A stretch of DNA of 64,000 nt from NCBI RefSeq assembly GCF_001594005.1, contig NZ_LTBA01000002.1, positions 1-64,000 of the forward strand, given 5' to 3'. The notes beneath the pieces are model-generated. The model saw only the letters and a list, made by a program, of their open reading frames with translations, was not told the DNA's origin and did no database searches. Positions within the stretch are counted from its first letter, which is position 1. Each line of letters opens with the position of its first letter. Source of the DNA: Clostridium tepidiprofundi DSM 19306 (GTDB lineage: Bacteria > Bacillota > Clostridia > Clostridiales > Clostridiaceae). The translations under genes were made by a program, and so were the position numbers. This document shows, in pieces, positions 53,479 through 63,319 of this stretch.

Positions 53479-53847
53479 TTGAACATTGAATTTAACAATA
53501 TAGAACCTATTTATATTCAAATAGTTAATTACATTAAGGGACAAATAGCTTCAAACAAAATCAAAGGAGGAGATAAATTGCCATCTGTAAGAGAACTTTC
53601 TCTTAAAATAAAGGTTAATCCCAATACTATACAAAGGGCATATGCAGAACTAGAAAGAGAAGGATTAACCTACACTCAAAGAGGAATGGGTAAGTTTGTT
53701 ACTAAAGATGAAAATGCAATAAAATCATTAAAAATAGATATGGGTAAAGATATTCTTTCTAATTTTATTAAAGAAATGAAACATTTAGGCTTTGACAAAA
53801 ATGAAATACTTGAAATGATTTCTAATGAATATAAGCAGGAGGGATAA
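53479..53847 (+). CDS. GntR-family (YtrA-type) repressor
   Basis: The 122-residue regulator starts with TTG after GAGGTG. The N-terminal winged helix is PIYIQIVNYIKGQIASNKI with GDKLPSVRELSLKIKVNPNT and IQRAYAELEREGLTYTQRGM. The C-terminal part is short, as in the YtrA group, which lacks a large ligand domain and usually controls ABC exporters. The next two genes encode one. Confidence 0.93.
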   Translation: MNIEFNNIEPIYIQIVNYIKGQIASNKIKGGDKLPSVRELSLKIKVNPNTIQRAYAELEREGLTYTQRGMGKFVTKDENAIKSLKIDMGKDILSNFIKEMKHLGFDKNEILEMISNEYKQEG

Positions 53848-53849
53848 AA

Positions 53850-54548
53850 ATGGATTACGTATTGCAAACAAGGGATTTATGTAAAAATTACGGTAAAAAA
53901 ATAGCACTTACTAAACTAAATTTAAAATTAGAAAAAGGGAAAATATTAGGATTGCTAGGTCCAAATGGTAGTGGCAAAACAACATTGATAAAGATAATAA
54001 CAGGTCTATTAAGAGAATCTAGTGGACAAATTTTAGTATCTGGAATGAAACCTGGTGTTGAAAGCAAAAAAATCGTTTCATACCTTCCTGATAAAAATTA
54101 TATATACAAATGGATGAAAATAGAGGATGCAGTACAATTATTTAAGGATTTCTATGATGATTTTGATGAAAACAAAATGAATGAACTTCTTAAATTCATG
54201 AAACTTGATAAAAATATGAAAGTAACATCATTATCAAAAGGAATGACTGAGAAGTTAAATCTAAGCTTGGTTTTATCTAGACGAGCAAAGCTTTATGTAT
54301 TAGATGAACCTATCGCAGGGGTAGATCCTGTTGCAAGGGAAAAAATATTAGATGCTATAATAAACAATTATGCTGAAAACAGCTCTATGATAATAACAAC
54401 TCATTTGGTTAAAGATATTGAAAGAATTTTTGATGATGTTGCATTCATATCCTATGGACGCATTATTAAAGAGGGAAATGCAGAAGAACTCAGAATTCAA
54501 AATAATAAATCTATAGATGAAATATACAGAGAAATATTTGCAGAGTAA
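53850..54548 (+). CDS. ABC transporter ATP-binding protein (YtrB-like)
   Basis: This 232-residue ATPase has Walker A GLLGPNGSGKTTLIK, signature MKVTSLSKGMTEKLNLSLVL (SKGM in place of LSGGQ, common in this exporter group), Walker B LYVLDEPIAGVDP and the switch histidine in IITTHLVKDIE. It starts 2 bases after the gntR-like stop and is followed by its permease. It is probably an export or self-protection system against envelope-active compounds, by analogy with YtrGABCDEF. Confidence 0.92.
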   Translation: MDYVLQTRDLCKNYGKKIALTKLNLKLEKGKILGLLGPNGSGKTTLIKIITGLLRESSGQILVSGMKPGVESKKIVSYLPDKNYIYKWMKIEDAVQLFKDFYDDFDENKMNELLKFMKLDKNMKVTSLSKGMTEKLNLSLVLSRRAKLYVLDEPIAGVDPVAREKILDAIINNYAENSSMIITTHLVKDIERIFDDVAFISYGRIIKEGNAEELRIQNNKSIDEIYREIFAE

Positions 54549-54562
54549 AAGGGGGAAATATA

Positions 54563-55351
54563 ATGGGTAAGCTTCTCAAATACGAATTTAAAGGAAATTT
54601 CAAACTTTTTTTTGGTGTTTTTATTTCAGCAATATTATTATGTCTTGCATTACTAGTTGGAGTTGATAATGGTGAATTAAGATTCAGCCTTGGAATATTG
54701 ATTTGGTTTGCAGTATATGTAATACTTTTAATATTCAGTATAAGTAGTTTTAAAAATGAGCTTTATGAAGAAAGAGGATACCTAACATTCACACTCCCTG
54801 TTAGTGGTAGAAAATTTTTAGCAAGCAAGATGATTGTTGCTTTTGTATGGTTTGCATTTTGTTATATATTATCTATAATTTCTATTGATATGATAGCTAA
54901 AAATTCATTATCACAGAACATACTATCGCTACTAAAAAATTTACTTTATTCTAAATCATTTATGATTGTATCAATATTTTCAAGTTTGTTACATATATTC
55001 ACTTTTATTCTAATGATATATTTTTCTATTACAATAACAAGAATTGGCTTAAAATCTGGTAAATTAAGCGGTTTTGTGGCATTTATAGCATTTTTAATAT
55101 TGAACTTCATTATAATTCGATTGCAAATGTTCATCATAAATATTTCACCTTATAGTTTATCATTTAAATCTGATAGTTTGCAAATGTTGTCTGGTTCAGT
55201 ATTTAGTATTTCATTTAACAATAATTCTCTTATTTCAATTAGTCATGGAGTGGTGCAACTGAATATTGCTGGAACTATATTCAGTATATTAATTTTTGTA
55301 GGTATGTTCATTGCAACTTCTTATTTGATTGAAAATAAAATAGATTTGTAA
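54563..55351 (+). CDS. ABC transporter permease
   Basis: The 262-residue membrane protein has about six hydrophobic helices. Its layout is typical of ABC-2-type permeases: a cytoplasmic start (MGKLLKYEFKGNFKLFF), then a paired TM, the LYEERGYLTFTLPVSGRKFL loop, which is characteristic of these permeases, and further helices to the C terminus. It partners the ATPase at 53850. GGGGGAAA precedes the ATG and a strong terminator follows. Confidence 0.88.
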   Translation: MGKLLKYEFKGNFKLFFGVFISAILLCLALLVGVDNGELRFSLGILIWFAVYVILLIFSISSFKNELYEERGYLTFTLPVSGRKFLASKMIVAFVWFAFCYILSIISIDMIAKNSLSQNILSLLKNLLYSKSFMIVSIFSSLLHIFTFILMIYFSITITRIGLKSGKLSGFVAFIAFLILNFIIIRLQMFIINISPYSLSFKSDSLQMLSGSVFSISFNNNSLISISHGVVQLNIAGTIFSILIFVGMFIATSYLIENKIDL

Positions 55352-55356
55352 AAATT

Positions 55357-55382
55357 AATGCACCCAAACAGGGTGCATTATT
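55357..55382 (+). terminator. Terminator of the GntR-ABC operon
   Basis: The hairpin AATGCACCC-aaaca-GGGTGCATT is followed by attatc, directly after the permease stop. Confidence 0.75.
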
Positions 55383-55502
55383 ATCATATATTTACTTAAA
55401 GCGTATGTTAATAAATACGATTATGTTAACAATGGCTCTTACATTATTAACATATATTCACTTAAAACTCATTCAAGTAAATAGTAACCCCCTTTATATT
55501 GC

Positions 55503-55535
55503 ATCTTTGACTTGTTATTTTCTTTCAAATGCCTT
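55503..55535. repeat. R4 half-element
   Basis: GCATCTTTGACTTGTTATTT followed by tctttcaaatgcc equals one end of the full R4 copy in the opposite strand sense. It lies in the convergent gap before the helicase gene. Confidence 0.55.
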
Positions 55536-55552
55536 AATTTTCATATACCCAA

Positions 55553-58500
55553 TTACATTTTTAGAAGTTCCATAATATCTTTTTCACTCATTTTTGTTAT
55601 CAATGTTTCATTTTGTTTAATTACAGCATCAATTATTTTCTTCTTTTTCTGCTGGAGTTCAAAAATCTTCTCCTCTATTGTTCCTTTTGTAATAATCTTC
55701 ATTACCTGTACAACATTCTTTTGCCCTATTCTATAAGCCCTATCTGTTGCCTGTTCCTCAACTGCTGGATTCCACCATGGATCAAAATGTATTACAACAT
55801 CAGCTCCAGTAAGGTTAAGCCCTGTACCTCCAGCTTTTAGTGATATCAAAAATATGCTTCCCTTTCCCTTATTAAAATCCTCTACAAGTTTGCCTCTATC
55901 TTTAGATTTTGTTGAACCATCTAAATACATAAAATCAATATTTTTCTCTAAAAGCATATCCTTTATTATAGATAACATACCTGTGAATTGAGAAAATAAG
56001 AGTATTCTGTGACCACTTTCTAATGACTCATCAATAATTTCAGATAAAAGATTTAATTTTCCACTTTCTCCATCATATTCATCAATAAATAACGAAGGAT
56101 GACAACAAAGTTGCCTAAGCCTTGTCAATGCTGCTAAAATCTTAATTTGACTTTTTTCAAACCCTTTTTCTGCTATCTCCTGTTCTAATTCGCCTCTTAT
56201 TTTATTTAAATATGCAACATATATTTTTTTCTGTTCTTTAGTAAGTTCTGCCATCAATTTATGTTCTATTTTATTAGGCAATTCCTTTAATACATCTTTT
56301 TTAAATCTTCTAAGAATAAATGGACGTATAAACCTCCTTAATTCTTCAGCCGCTTTATTATCCTGATCTTTCACAATAGGTTTTTCAAACTTTGAAACAA
56401 ATTTCTTATGATTTGAAAGATAACCTTCCATCAAAAAATCAAATATAGACCAAAGTTCCGTGAGTGAATTTTCTATAGGAGTGCCTGTTAAAGCAAATCG
56501 CCCCTTTGCATTTATCTTTTTTACAGATTTAGCATTTTGCGATTGAGGATTCTTTATGTACTGTGCTTCATCCAAGATGCAAAATCTAAAATTAATATCC
56601 TTATAATAATCTATATCTCTTCTTATTAATGGATATGACGTTATTACCAAGTCATAATCGTTAACATGATTTAACGCTTCAATCCTTTCATTCTTGTTTC
56701 CTGAAATCATAAGTGCACTAAGCTGAGGTGTAAATTTCTCAACTTCAGCATACCAATTGTATACTAATGAAGTTGGTACTACAATAAGGCTTGGTGCACA
56801 ACCTTTTTCATTCTTTTCAGAAAGAATAAACGTCAATACTTGTAATGTTTTTCCAAGACCCATGTCATCTGCTAAAATACCACCAAAACCGTAGCAAGAT
56901 AATGTTTTAAGCCATTTAAATCCAAATTTTTGATAATCTCTAAGAGTAGCATTTAATTCTTCTGGAACAGAATAATCAATATCTCCAGGCTCTCTAATGT
57001 TTTGAACCAATTCCTTAAATTGAAGATTCCTCTTAATATTCATTTTACCTGTATTCTTTATTTTTTCATCTAAATATAATGCTTTATATTTAGGTATATT
57101 TGCAACTTTATCTTCAAAATCTTCAACATTTATATCTAATCCTTCAATTATGTCACTTATTGCCCTCATCTCAGGAACATCAAAAGGTATAAATGTTCCA
57201 TCCTTAAGCTTCAAATACCTTTTTTTCTCTTTAAAAGACATTAATACTTCCTTGATTTCATCATCAGAAATTCCATCTATACTAAAACTAAATTCTAACA
57301 TATCATTTTCTTTATTCAACCTAATTCCACTTTTAAATGATGATGCATCCTTAATTTTAGTATTTTTAAAAGTATCAGAATAAAATACATCCGCACAATT
57401 TTGAATTTTAGGTAGTGTATAATACAAAAAATCAAATATATAATCATCATTTTCAAGATATATATGACCATTTAAAACTTTAAATCCAACTTCTTCTATT
57501 ATTTTAAGAAGTTTGGCTTCTCCCTCCATATCTCTTACTAATATTCTTTCATCTCCAGTAACATTTTTCTCATCATGTAAAAATGGATTTATCATTATAT
57601 CTCCATATACAAATTTGACTTTTGCTACTAAATTATCATTTTCCATATCAAAATAAATCTCTCGTTTTAAATCAGGTTTATATATTAAAGCTTCAACTTC
57701 TTCATCAATACTTACATCACCAATTTTTTTAACTAATGGATATATCTCTGACACAAAAGTTTCTTTATACATATCTGGAATAACAATTGCTTTCTGCCTG
57801 TTACGTTTTAATTCATTATAAAATGGTATAAAATTCTGCTTCTGTTCATATGGCAAATTATATATTTCATTTTGAAAAAAAACATATTCTCCATCATTAA
57901 CAAGAGGAACAATATCACCACTACAATTCATTTTTAATAGCAAATCATTATCAGCTTTATCAACAGTAAAATCAATTGGCAACATTGCTTGCTTTATTCT
58001 AATATTAGAATATGATTTATTTAATATCATCGCGTTAAACGGTCTGTCACCCAACATATTAAAAAATTTTTTTGTTAAACTGTCAGTAAGAAAAACTTTA
58101 TTTCTAGAAAAATGACTATTTGCATAATACCTATTTGTATATGGCACTATATATTCTTCATTCTCATAAATTTCCTTTAGCATTTCTAATATAGGTCCAT
58201 CTTCATCCTTAAACACGTGTATTCTAGGATCGAATGTAAACTTTTTACCATAATATATTGGTTCACCTGATACAATACTCCCTAAAAAATTTCTCATACT
58301 TTTTACTTTATATAACCTACTCTCACCAATAGACAAACTAACATATGAATGTTTTCCAACACTGTGCTCATACTCATCGCTATCATACCCATAAGTTATT
58401 TCAATATTAAGAGCTATTTTATCATAAACATACCTATTTCTAAAATGATTAATAATGCTTTCAACAGTATATTTATTCATAAGCTTATCAAACTCTCCAT

Positions 58501-58792
58501 GTGCATCTCTATCAGCTATTTCAAGCAACACCGCAACTATATGTTTACAATTTCCCCAATACTTACTATATGCAGGGCAATTACATTGTGCACTTAAAAA
58601 TTTCCCATCAAAAGTAAAATTCGCAAAAACCAAATAATCCATTGTCCCTGATACAAGTGCTGATACATAGTTATCATTTGGTTCATATTTTATATATTTT
58701 ATTCTATTTTTTAGTTTGTATTCTTTTCCTCTCATAAAAATAACATCACTCACACAACGTTCTTTAATATATTCTTCTGTTAAATTAAACAT
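55553..58792 (-). CDS. SWIM-SNF2 helicase-like ATPase
   Basis: This 1079-residue nucleic-acid-translocating ATPase has an N-terminal SWIM zinc finger (about 48-75, CNCPAYSKYWGNCKHIVAVL). A long SNF2-associated region (about 150-600) follows. The SNF2 core comprises motif I ADDMGLGKTLQVLTF, motif II ILDEAQYIKNPQ, motif III ALTGTPIENSLTELWSIFD and helicase C with SLKAGGTGLNLTGADVVIH and EEQATDRAYRIGQ. These proteins are common in Firmicutes; the role is uncertain (transcription or repair). No phage-defence partner genes are adjacent. GAGGTG precedes the ATG. Confidence 0.93.
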   Translation of the reverse strand: MFNLTEEYIKERCVSDVIFMRGKEYKLKNRIKYIKYEPNDNYVSALVSGTMDYLVFANFTFDGKFLSAQCNCPAYSKYWGNCKHIVAVLLEIADRDAHGEFDKLMNKYTVESIINHFRNRYVYDKIALNIEITYGYDSDEYEHSVGKHSYVSLSIGESRLYKVKSMRNFLGSIVSGEPIYYGKKFTFDPRIHVFKDEDGPILEMLKEIYENEEYIVPYTNRYYANSHFSRNKVFLTDSLTKKFFNMLGDRPFNAMILNKSYSNIRIKQAMLPIDFTVDKADNDLLLKMNCSGDIVPLVNDGEYVFFQNEIYNLPYEQKQNFIPFYNELKRNRQKAIVIPDMYKETFVSEIYPLVKKIGDVSIDEEVEALIYKPDLKREIYFDMENDNLVAKVKFVYGDIMINPFLHDEKNVTGDERILVRDMEGEAKLLKIIEEVGFKVLNGHIYLENDDYIFDFLYYTLPKIQNCADVFYSDTFKNTKIKDASSFKSGIRLNKENDMLEFSFSIDGISDDEIKEVLMSFKEKKRYLKLKDGTFIPFDVPEMRAISDIIEGLDINVEDFEDKVANIPKYKALYLDEKIKNTGKMNIKRNLQFKELVQNIREPGDIDYSVPEELNATLRDYQKFGFKWLKTLSCYGFGGILADDMGLGKTLQVLTFILSEKNEKGCAPSLIVVPTSLVYNWYAEVEKFTPQLSALMISGNKNERIEALNHVNDYDLVITSYPLIRRDIDYYKDINFRFCILDEAQYIKNPQSQNAKSVKKINAKGRFALTGTPIENSLTELWSIFDFLMEGYLSNHKKFVSKFEKPIVKDQDNKAAEELRRFIRPFILRRFKKDVLKELPNKIEHKLMAELTKEQKKIYVAYLNKIRGELEQEIAEKGFEKSQIKILAALTRLRQLCCHPSLFIDEYDGESGKLNLLSEIIDESLESGHRILLFSQFTGMLSIIKDMLLEKNIDFMYLDGSTKSKDRGKLVEDFNKGKGSIFLISLKAGGTGLNLTGADVVIHFDPWWNPAVEEQATDRAYRIGQKNVVQVMKIITKGTIEEKIFELQQKKKKIIDAVIKQNETLITKMSEKDIMELLKM

Positions 58793-58900
58793 ATTTCACC
58801 TCAACAAATAACTATTCTATGCAGTATTATACATCAAATCAGTGCAATATAGTAGTAAATTCATCATTTTTTTGCTATTCCCCACGATAAATTTATATTC

Positions 58901-59350
58901 TTATTCCATTATTTTCACTATATTCTTAGCCCAAATTCTTGATTTAGCATATTCCTCTTCATTAGGATGGTTTTTCCTGATAAATTTAAAACCATTTCCA
59001 TAACATTCAAAGTACTCATTTAACACATGATGCTCCTTATTTAATAAAATATTTTTGCAATTATTTATAGCCGTTTCTATGCTTTTGCCTCTTCCAAACC
59101 ATGTAGCAAAAAAAACAACAGCTTTTACATTTCGATTACTAAAATTCTTTACAAATTTTATAACGTTTTTGTGCAATCTACCAGCATATACTCCGCTACC
59201 TATAAAAACAATATCAACACCTTCTAAATCAATGTCATTAGTATTATTTTTGTTTAAATTAATTGCTTGGCAACTTAATTCATCTGCAATACAATGAGCA
59301 ATTTTTTCAGTATTTCCTGTTAGACTTGAGTAAATAACTAATGATTTCAT
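58901..59350 (-). CDS. Flavodoxin-like protein
   Basis: This 149-residue FMN-binding electron carrier starts at ATG 59350 after AGAGGTG. The phosphate-binding loop is VIYSSLTGNTEKIAHCI, the second loop FIGSGVYAGRLHKN and the third VFFATWFGRGKSIE. It could also be a protoporphyrinogen oxidase-like or flavodoxin-family regulator, but the loop fits flavodoxin. It stands alone. Confidence 0.88.
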   Translation of the reverse strand: MKSLVIYSSLTGNTEKIAHCIADELSCQAINLNKNNTNDIDLEGVDIVFIGSGVYAGRLHKNVIKFVKNFSNRNVKAVVFFATWFGRGKSIETAINNCKNILLNKEHHVLNEYFECYGNGFKFIRKNHPNEEEYAKSRIWAKNIVKIME

Positions 59351-59484
59351 TTTAACACCTCTTTCTCTCAAAATTTTTAGTACTAATTTTTTAGCATAAA
59401 TATTTTTGTAACCACTTTGGTATCTGCCAAACTAATCTAGTTCAATAGTACAATTCATAAATAATAATCATTTCTAAATCAAAA

Positions 59485-59976
59485 TTAAAATGTGCTGACA
59501 AATGAACCTCTTATATAACCAAATCTATCATCTGTAGTTATCTTAATAATTTTAAAATGCCATCCAATTTTTTTTACATATACACGTTCAGTTACAGCAT
59601 ATCTTTTACCATTATTAATGATGTTAGCACCAATTAGTATAACAAAGCTCTTGTTTTTCTTATCGTAACAAATATAATCATATTTACTATTCACAGGTAT
59701 TATCCAATGGTTTGCTTCGAGCCGCTGTTGAATTTTATATCCATTATTATTGCTTAATGATTGATAAGCTTTATTATAATCAGTTTTAGATAAATCAATT
59801 AATTCTAATGTTCCTCTATAATCTCTATTCATTAGTCTATTATAGTAAGAATTGACAAGTGAAATAATTTCCGTCTTTTCTTTATTATCTAATTTAATAT
59901 TCATATTTGATTTATACATACACAATAGCAAACTACATACAATTAATAGTACAATCCCCAGTACTCTCTTTCTCAT
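59485..59976 (-). CDS. Small membrane-anchored exported protein
   Basis: The 163-residue protein starts at ATG 59976 after GGAGATG. A signal anchor covers about residues 5-23 (VLGIVLLIVCSLLLCMY) and the rest should be extracellular: EIISLVNSYYNRLMNRDYRG, a helical start, then strands ending in RVYVKKIGWHFKIIKITTDD. The pattern resembles an NTF2-like fold. I do not recognise a named family. Confidence 0.68.
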   Translation of the reverse strand: MRKRVLGIVLLIVCSLLLCMYKSNMNIKLDNKEKTEIISLVNSYYNRLMNRDYRGTLELIDLSKTDYNKAYQSLSNNNGYKIQQRLEANHWIIPVNSKYDYICYDKKNKSFVILIGANIINNGKRYAVTERVYVKKIGWHFKIIKITTDDRFGYIRGSFVSTF

Positions 59977-60127
59977 ATACAAATCATCTCCATTACAATG
60001 TAATAATTATAATGCTCATTCATATTAACTATTTATTATAATTATAACATATTATGCCATAGAAATGCACATTAACCCATTCATTTTCTTCATCAACTAT
60101 CATTTCATTAATCTTCATTTATATAAA

Positions 60128-60160
60128 AAAAAGATTAGTAAAAAAACTACTAATCTTTTT
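60128..60160 (-). terminator. Terminator of the DUF4153 gene
   Basis: The arms AAAAAGATTAGTA and TACTAATCTTTTT are perfectly complementary, with further T's on the minus strand side, just after the DUF4153 gene stop. Confidence 0.85.
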
Positions 60161-60175
60161 ATAGATTCACTATTA

Positions 60176-61939
60176 TCAATATTTTTTATCATGTATTTTA
60201 ATAAATAAATAAAAATCTAAATCATTAATATTTATTTCATTTGTAGTTTTATCTTCAAAGCCATGAATATGCTTAAACACATAAAGAACATTTACTTCTT
60301 CAGTTTGATCATAAATTGTCATTTCATTCATTTTCATTTGATTTTTCTCTCTATACTTTTTACGCAATTCTTTTGATAAATCTTTTACATTTCTACTATA
60401 GATTAATTTACCTTGCTTGTATATTTTGAGTTCCATTTTTGGGAAAGTATATACAACACTAAGCTCCTCTTTAGAAGGATTTTTGTTTGTATAATTATTG
60501 CTTGAAATATAAGTAAAATAATCAAAGTTCTTAATATCTAAGAATTCACCATTTTCCAAAGCATAATAATTAAAGTATTCTTTATCTCTTTTATTATTAT
60601 ATGTGTGTAATTGAAAACCAAAAACATCTTTCATTTGACTTATTTTAAAATCCTTAGGCAGATATTTCAAATCCTTCAAATCATGATACTTGTTAAAATA
60701 CAAAATTATACCGCTGATTTCTTTCTTATCTGTTTCAGATAAATCTTTATTTAGCTTGATTATTGAATCATTCTTAATCATATCATTCTTTTTTAGTATT
60801 TTTTCAAACCTTATGTTTTGACTAAGCTTCGAAACAGAATAACAACTCCAGGGTCCCGATACAGATAATATCGAAATTAAAGCCAAAGATATAGGCAGAA
60901 TTATATTTCTTGTGTGCTTCGCAAAAATAAAATATATCATACATCCAGTTACCCATAACCCAGCTATAATAACGAAATACCTATTTTCTGTTATACCATA
61001 TGCCTTAATTCGAATAATCATTGAAACAAACATCATTCCTAAAAGAGGAATAATAGCTATGGTAAAATAAGAAATAAAAGTTTTTGCCCACTTATTCATT
61101 TTACGTAATGGATAAATAAAGAATATTATAATTGTACTAATTATTGAATACCAAAGAACTAGCTTTGAAACAATGCCTTTAGGCCATTGTCTTGTTACAA
61201 GTATTTTCATAAAATATGCATATAATATAGTGGAGTAAGCAACTATAATCGGTACCAAAATATAAATCAAAAGAACTTTTAAAGCTTTTGGATAGTTATC
61301 AGCATTAAACTTCTTATCATATTCAGGTATATCAGCCAAGAAAAATGCTGGTGCAAAAATTCCTGCAACGATAAGCATACTATCAAAGTATACTTTTTCT
61401 GATATATTTATTGAAAAAAGTGATTTTATTGTGAAGAGCATAGCAATAAAACCTGTGTAAATTATCATTGAAAACAAATATGTTATGAAAAAACTTTTGA
61501 ATAGTTCAATGATGTAAAGTTCAAAGTATTCTCTCTTATAGAAATATGGTATGAATGCAAAAATGCAATAAAAACAAATACTGAAAGCTATATATCTTGA
61601 CACAGATACTTTACTTAAGTCCTGAAGTAATAAAAAGAAGTATAGTATTAGCCCTCCAATTGCACCTGCATAAATCAATACTTTTGTTCTTTTCTTTAAT
61701 GATGATATTTTTTCAAAGAGAACTCTAACACTAAGAAACACTGGAATCCCTAAGGCTAAAATCAAACAAATTCTTCTAAGTATTTCACTTGTTGATTCTT
61801 GTAAAAATCTAGCATGATTCATAAATATAATTATAAACACAATAGTAGCCACCAATACTATAGCTTCAGGAAAACGCTTTAAACTCAATAGAAGTTTTTT
61901 AATTATGCTCCTACAAAATAAAATAATCCTTTCAATCAT
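60176..61939 (-). CDS. DUF4153 membrane protein
   Basis: The 587-residue protein has about 10 membrane helices (to residue 370) with typical DUF4153 sequences (FFLADIPEYDKKFNADNYPK, VLLIYILVPIIVAYSTILYA). A large C-terminal soluble part follows (about 375-587) with alternating charged and beta strands. The function of the family is unknown. ATG follows AAGGAGATATT. It lies 31 bases after the DUF2500 gene and is probably co-transcribed. Confidence 0.87.
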   Translation of the reverse strand: MIERIILFCRSIIKKLLLSLKRFPEAIVLVATIVFIIIFMNHARFLQESTSEILRRICLILALGIPVFLSVRVLFEKISSLKKRTKVLIYAGAIGGLILYFFLLLQDLSKVSVSRYIAFSICFYCIFAFIPYFYKREYFELYIIELFKSFFITYLFSMIIYTGFIAMLFTIKSLFSINISEKVYFDSMLIVAGIFAPAFFLADIPEYDKKFNADNYPKALKVLLIYILVPIIVAYSTILYAYFMKILVTRQWPKGIVSKLVLWYSIISTIIIFFIYPLRKMNKWAKTFISYFTIAIIPLLGMMFVSMIIRIKAYGITENRYFVIIAGLWVTGCMIYFIFAKHTRNIILPISLALISILSVSGPWSCYSVSKLSQNIRFEKILKKNDMIKNDSIIKLNKDLSETDKKEISGIILYFNKYHDLKDLKYLPKDFKISQMKDVFGFQLHTYNNKRDKEYFNYYALENGEFLDIKNFDYFTYISSNNYTNKNPSKEELSVVYTFPKMELKIYKQGKLIYSRNVKDLSKELRKKYREKNQMKMNEMTIYDQTEEVNVLYVFKHIHGFEDKTTNEININDLDFYLFIKIHDKKY

Positions 61940-61970
61940 GTAATATCTCCTTCCGGATTAAAAACATTTA

Positions 61971-62345
61971 TTATCTAAATATTTCTCTTTCAAATTTTTT
62001 ATACCATTCACCTTGATAAGTTAATAATCCAATATCACCTTCTGCTAAAAGTCCATATTCTTTTCCGCTTAAAATAAGCTCTATTCTTTGACCAGCATCT
62101 GTTTCAAATGTTACATAGTATCTAGTACGAGAAGAATTGTGAGTATGATTATCACCACTCATAGAACTATTTCTTATCACTTCTGTTCTTTTAGATACAA
62201 TACGTGCATGCTCACTTAAAATCGGTGAAGTAGCATTTCTATAATAATTTTTCGCAGTAGCTATAATTGAAAATATAATTACTCCCAATATTATAGCAAA
62301 AAAAATCATAAAGATTGGTGGGAATCCACCCATAAAAAATCTCAT
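61971..62345 (-). CDS. DUF2500 protein
   Basis: The 124-residue protein has one N-terminal TM (about 8-30, PPIFMIFFAIILGVIIFSII) and a small soluble domain of the DUF2500 type with SRTRYYVTFETDAGQRIEL, LSGKEYGLLAEGDIGLLTYQ and GEWYKKFER. The function is unknown. It is followed by the DUF4153 gene. Confidence 0.88.
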   Translation of the reverse strand: MRFFMGGFPPIFMIFFAIILGVIIFSIIATAKNYYRNATSPILSEHARIVSKRTEVIRNSSMSGDNHTHNSSRTRYYVTFETDAGQRIELILSGKEYGLLAEGDIGLLTYQGEWYKKFEREIFR

Positions 62346-62490
62346 TACAAAATCCTCCCCATAATAATTATGCTTTATTTTAATTTAATATATACTAATA
62401 CTATAACTAAAACATATGAATTTCTATAGTTTTCAAATTTATTTTTAGTTTTTAAAATTTATTTTTATCTTTACTTTCCTTAATTCTATA

Positions 62491-63198
62491 TCAATAAATT
62501 TCTATAATTTCTTTGTAGTCAACATACATTTTTTTTAAATCATCATTACTATACTCCGTATTACCATGTGAAGGAATGTATTTATTGCAATTTAAATCTA
62601 TCAATTTTAGCCACGAATTCTCAGTTTCCTGCGATGCAATATTCATAGATTTTGCAAACGGTTTCTTTGTCATCCCTCCCAAAGCATCTCCAATTATTCC
62701 GACATCATCTATAATAATTGAAATCGATCCTATTGAATGACCAGGTGTACTAATTATTTTGCCATCAATCCCATATTGAGCTAAATCAAAACTATCCTCA
62801 ATCAAAATATCGGGATTTATACTGGTGAAAAAATGTTTTGCTTTTTTGCACTTGTTAATTTTTGCACCAGTCGAATGTCCACATTCAAGTAAAGGAGATG
62901 AAATCCCCGCTATCAAATATTTAGCTTCTTTTTCGTGAATAATAACTAGAGGGTTATACTTTTCTTTTATAGCCGCTACATTTTCTACATGATCATAGTG
63001 TGCATGAGTTAAAATTAAAGCATTTAACTTTCCATTCTTCAGAAACTTATCAATATTTCTTGTAATAGTTTCCCATCTCTTTTTAATTCCTGTATCAACT
63101 AGAATATTACACCCTTTAGATGATATCAATAATGGACTATTCCCAGACATTATTCTGATTATTTTTATTTTACTTGAATTATAAATATATTTACCCAT
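62491..63198 (-). CDS. Metallo-beta-lactamase-fold hydrolase
   Basis: The 235-residue enzyme has metal motif LILTHAHYDHVENVAAI and later ligands ECGHSTGAKI, ISTPGHSIGSISIII, GIIGDALGG and IPSHGNTE. The overall pattern is that of a cytoplasmic MBL hydrolase of unclear substrate. It differs from the other MBL gene in this window and has no close partner. ATG follows GGAGGCTG. Confidence 0.85.
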   Translation of the reverse strand: MGKYIYNSSKIKIIRIMSGNSPLLISSKGCNILVDTGIKKRWETITRNIDKFLKNGKLNALILTHAHYDHVENVAAIKEKYNPLVIIHEKEAKYLIAGISSPLLECGHSTGAKINKCKKAKHFFTSINPDILIEDSFDLAQYGIDGKIISTPGHSIGSISIIIDDVGIIGDALGGMTKKPFAKSMNIASQETENSWLKLIDLNCNKYIPSHGNTEYSNDDLKKMYVDYKEIIEIY

Positions 63199-63319
63199 TA
63201 CATCAGCCTCCGGATGATACTTTAACGCTTTTGATACTCACAATTATACTATGTTTTATATTATCTGAGTTTCCTTCTTTACAATATATTTATTTTCTTT
63301 AATACAAATAAATGGTTTA

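Noticed and set aside
55553-58792. SNF2 ATPase as part of a phage-defence system
   Set aside because: No nuclease, methylase or other defence genes are adjacent; SWIM-SNF2 proteins of this size are common housekeeping proteins in Firmicutes.
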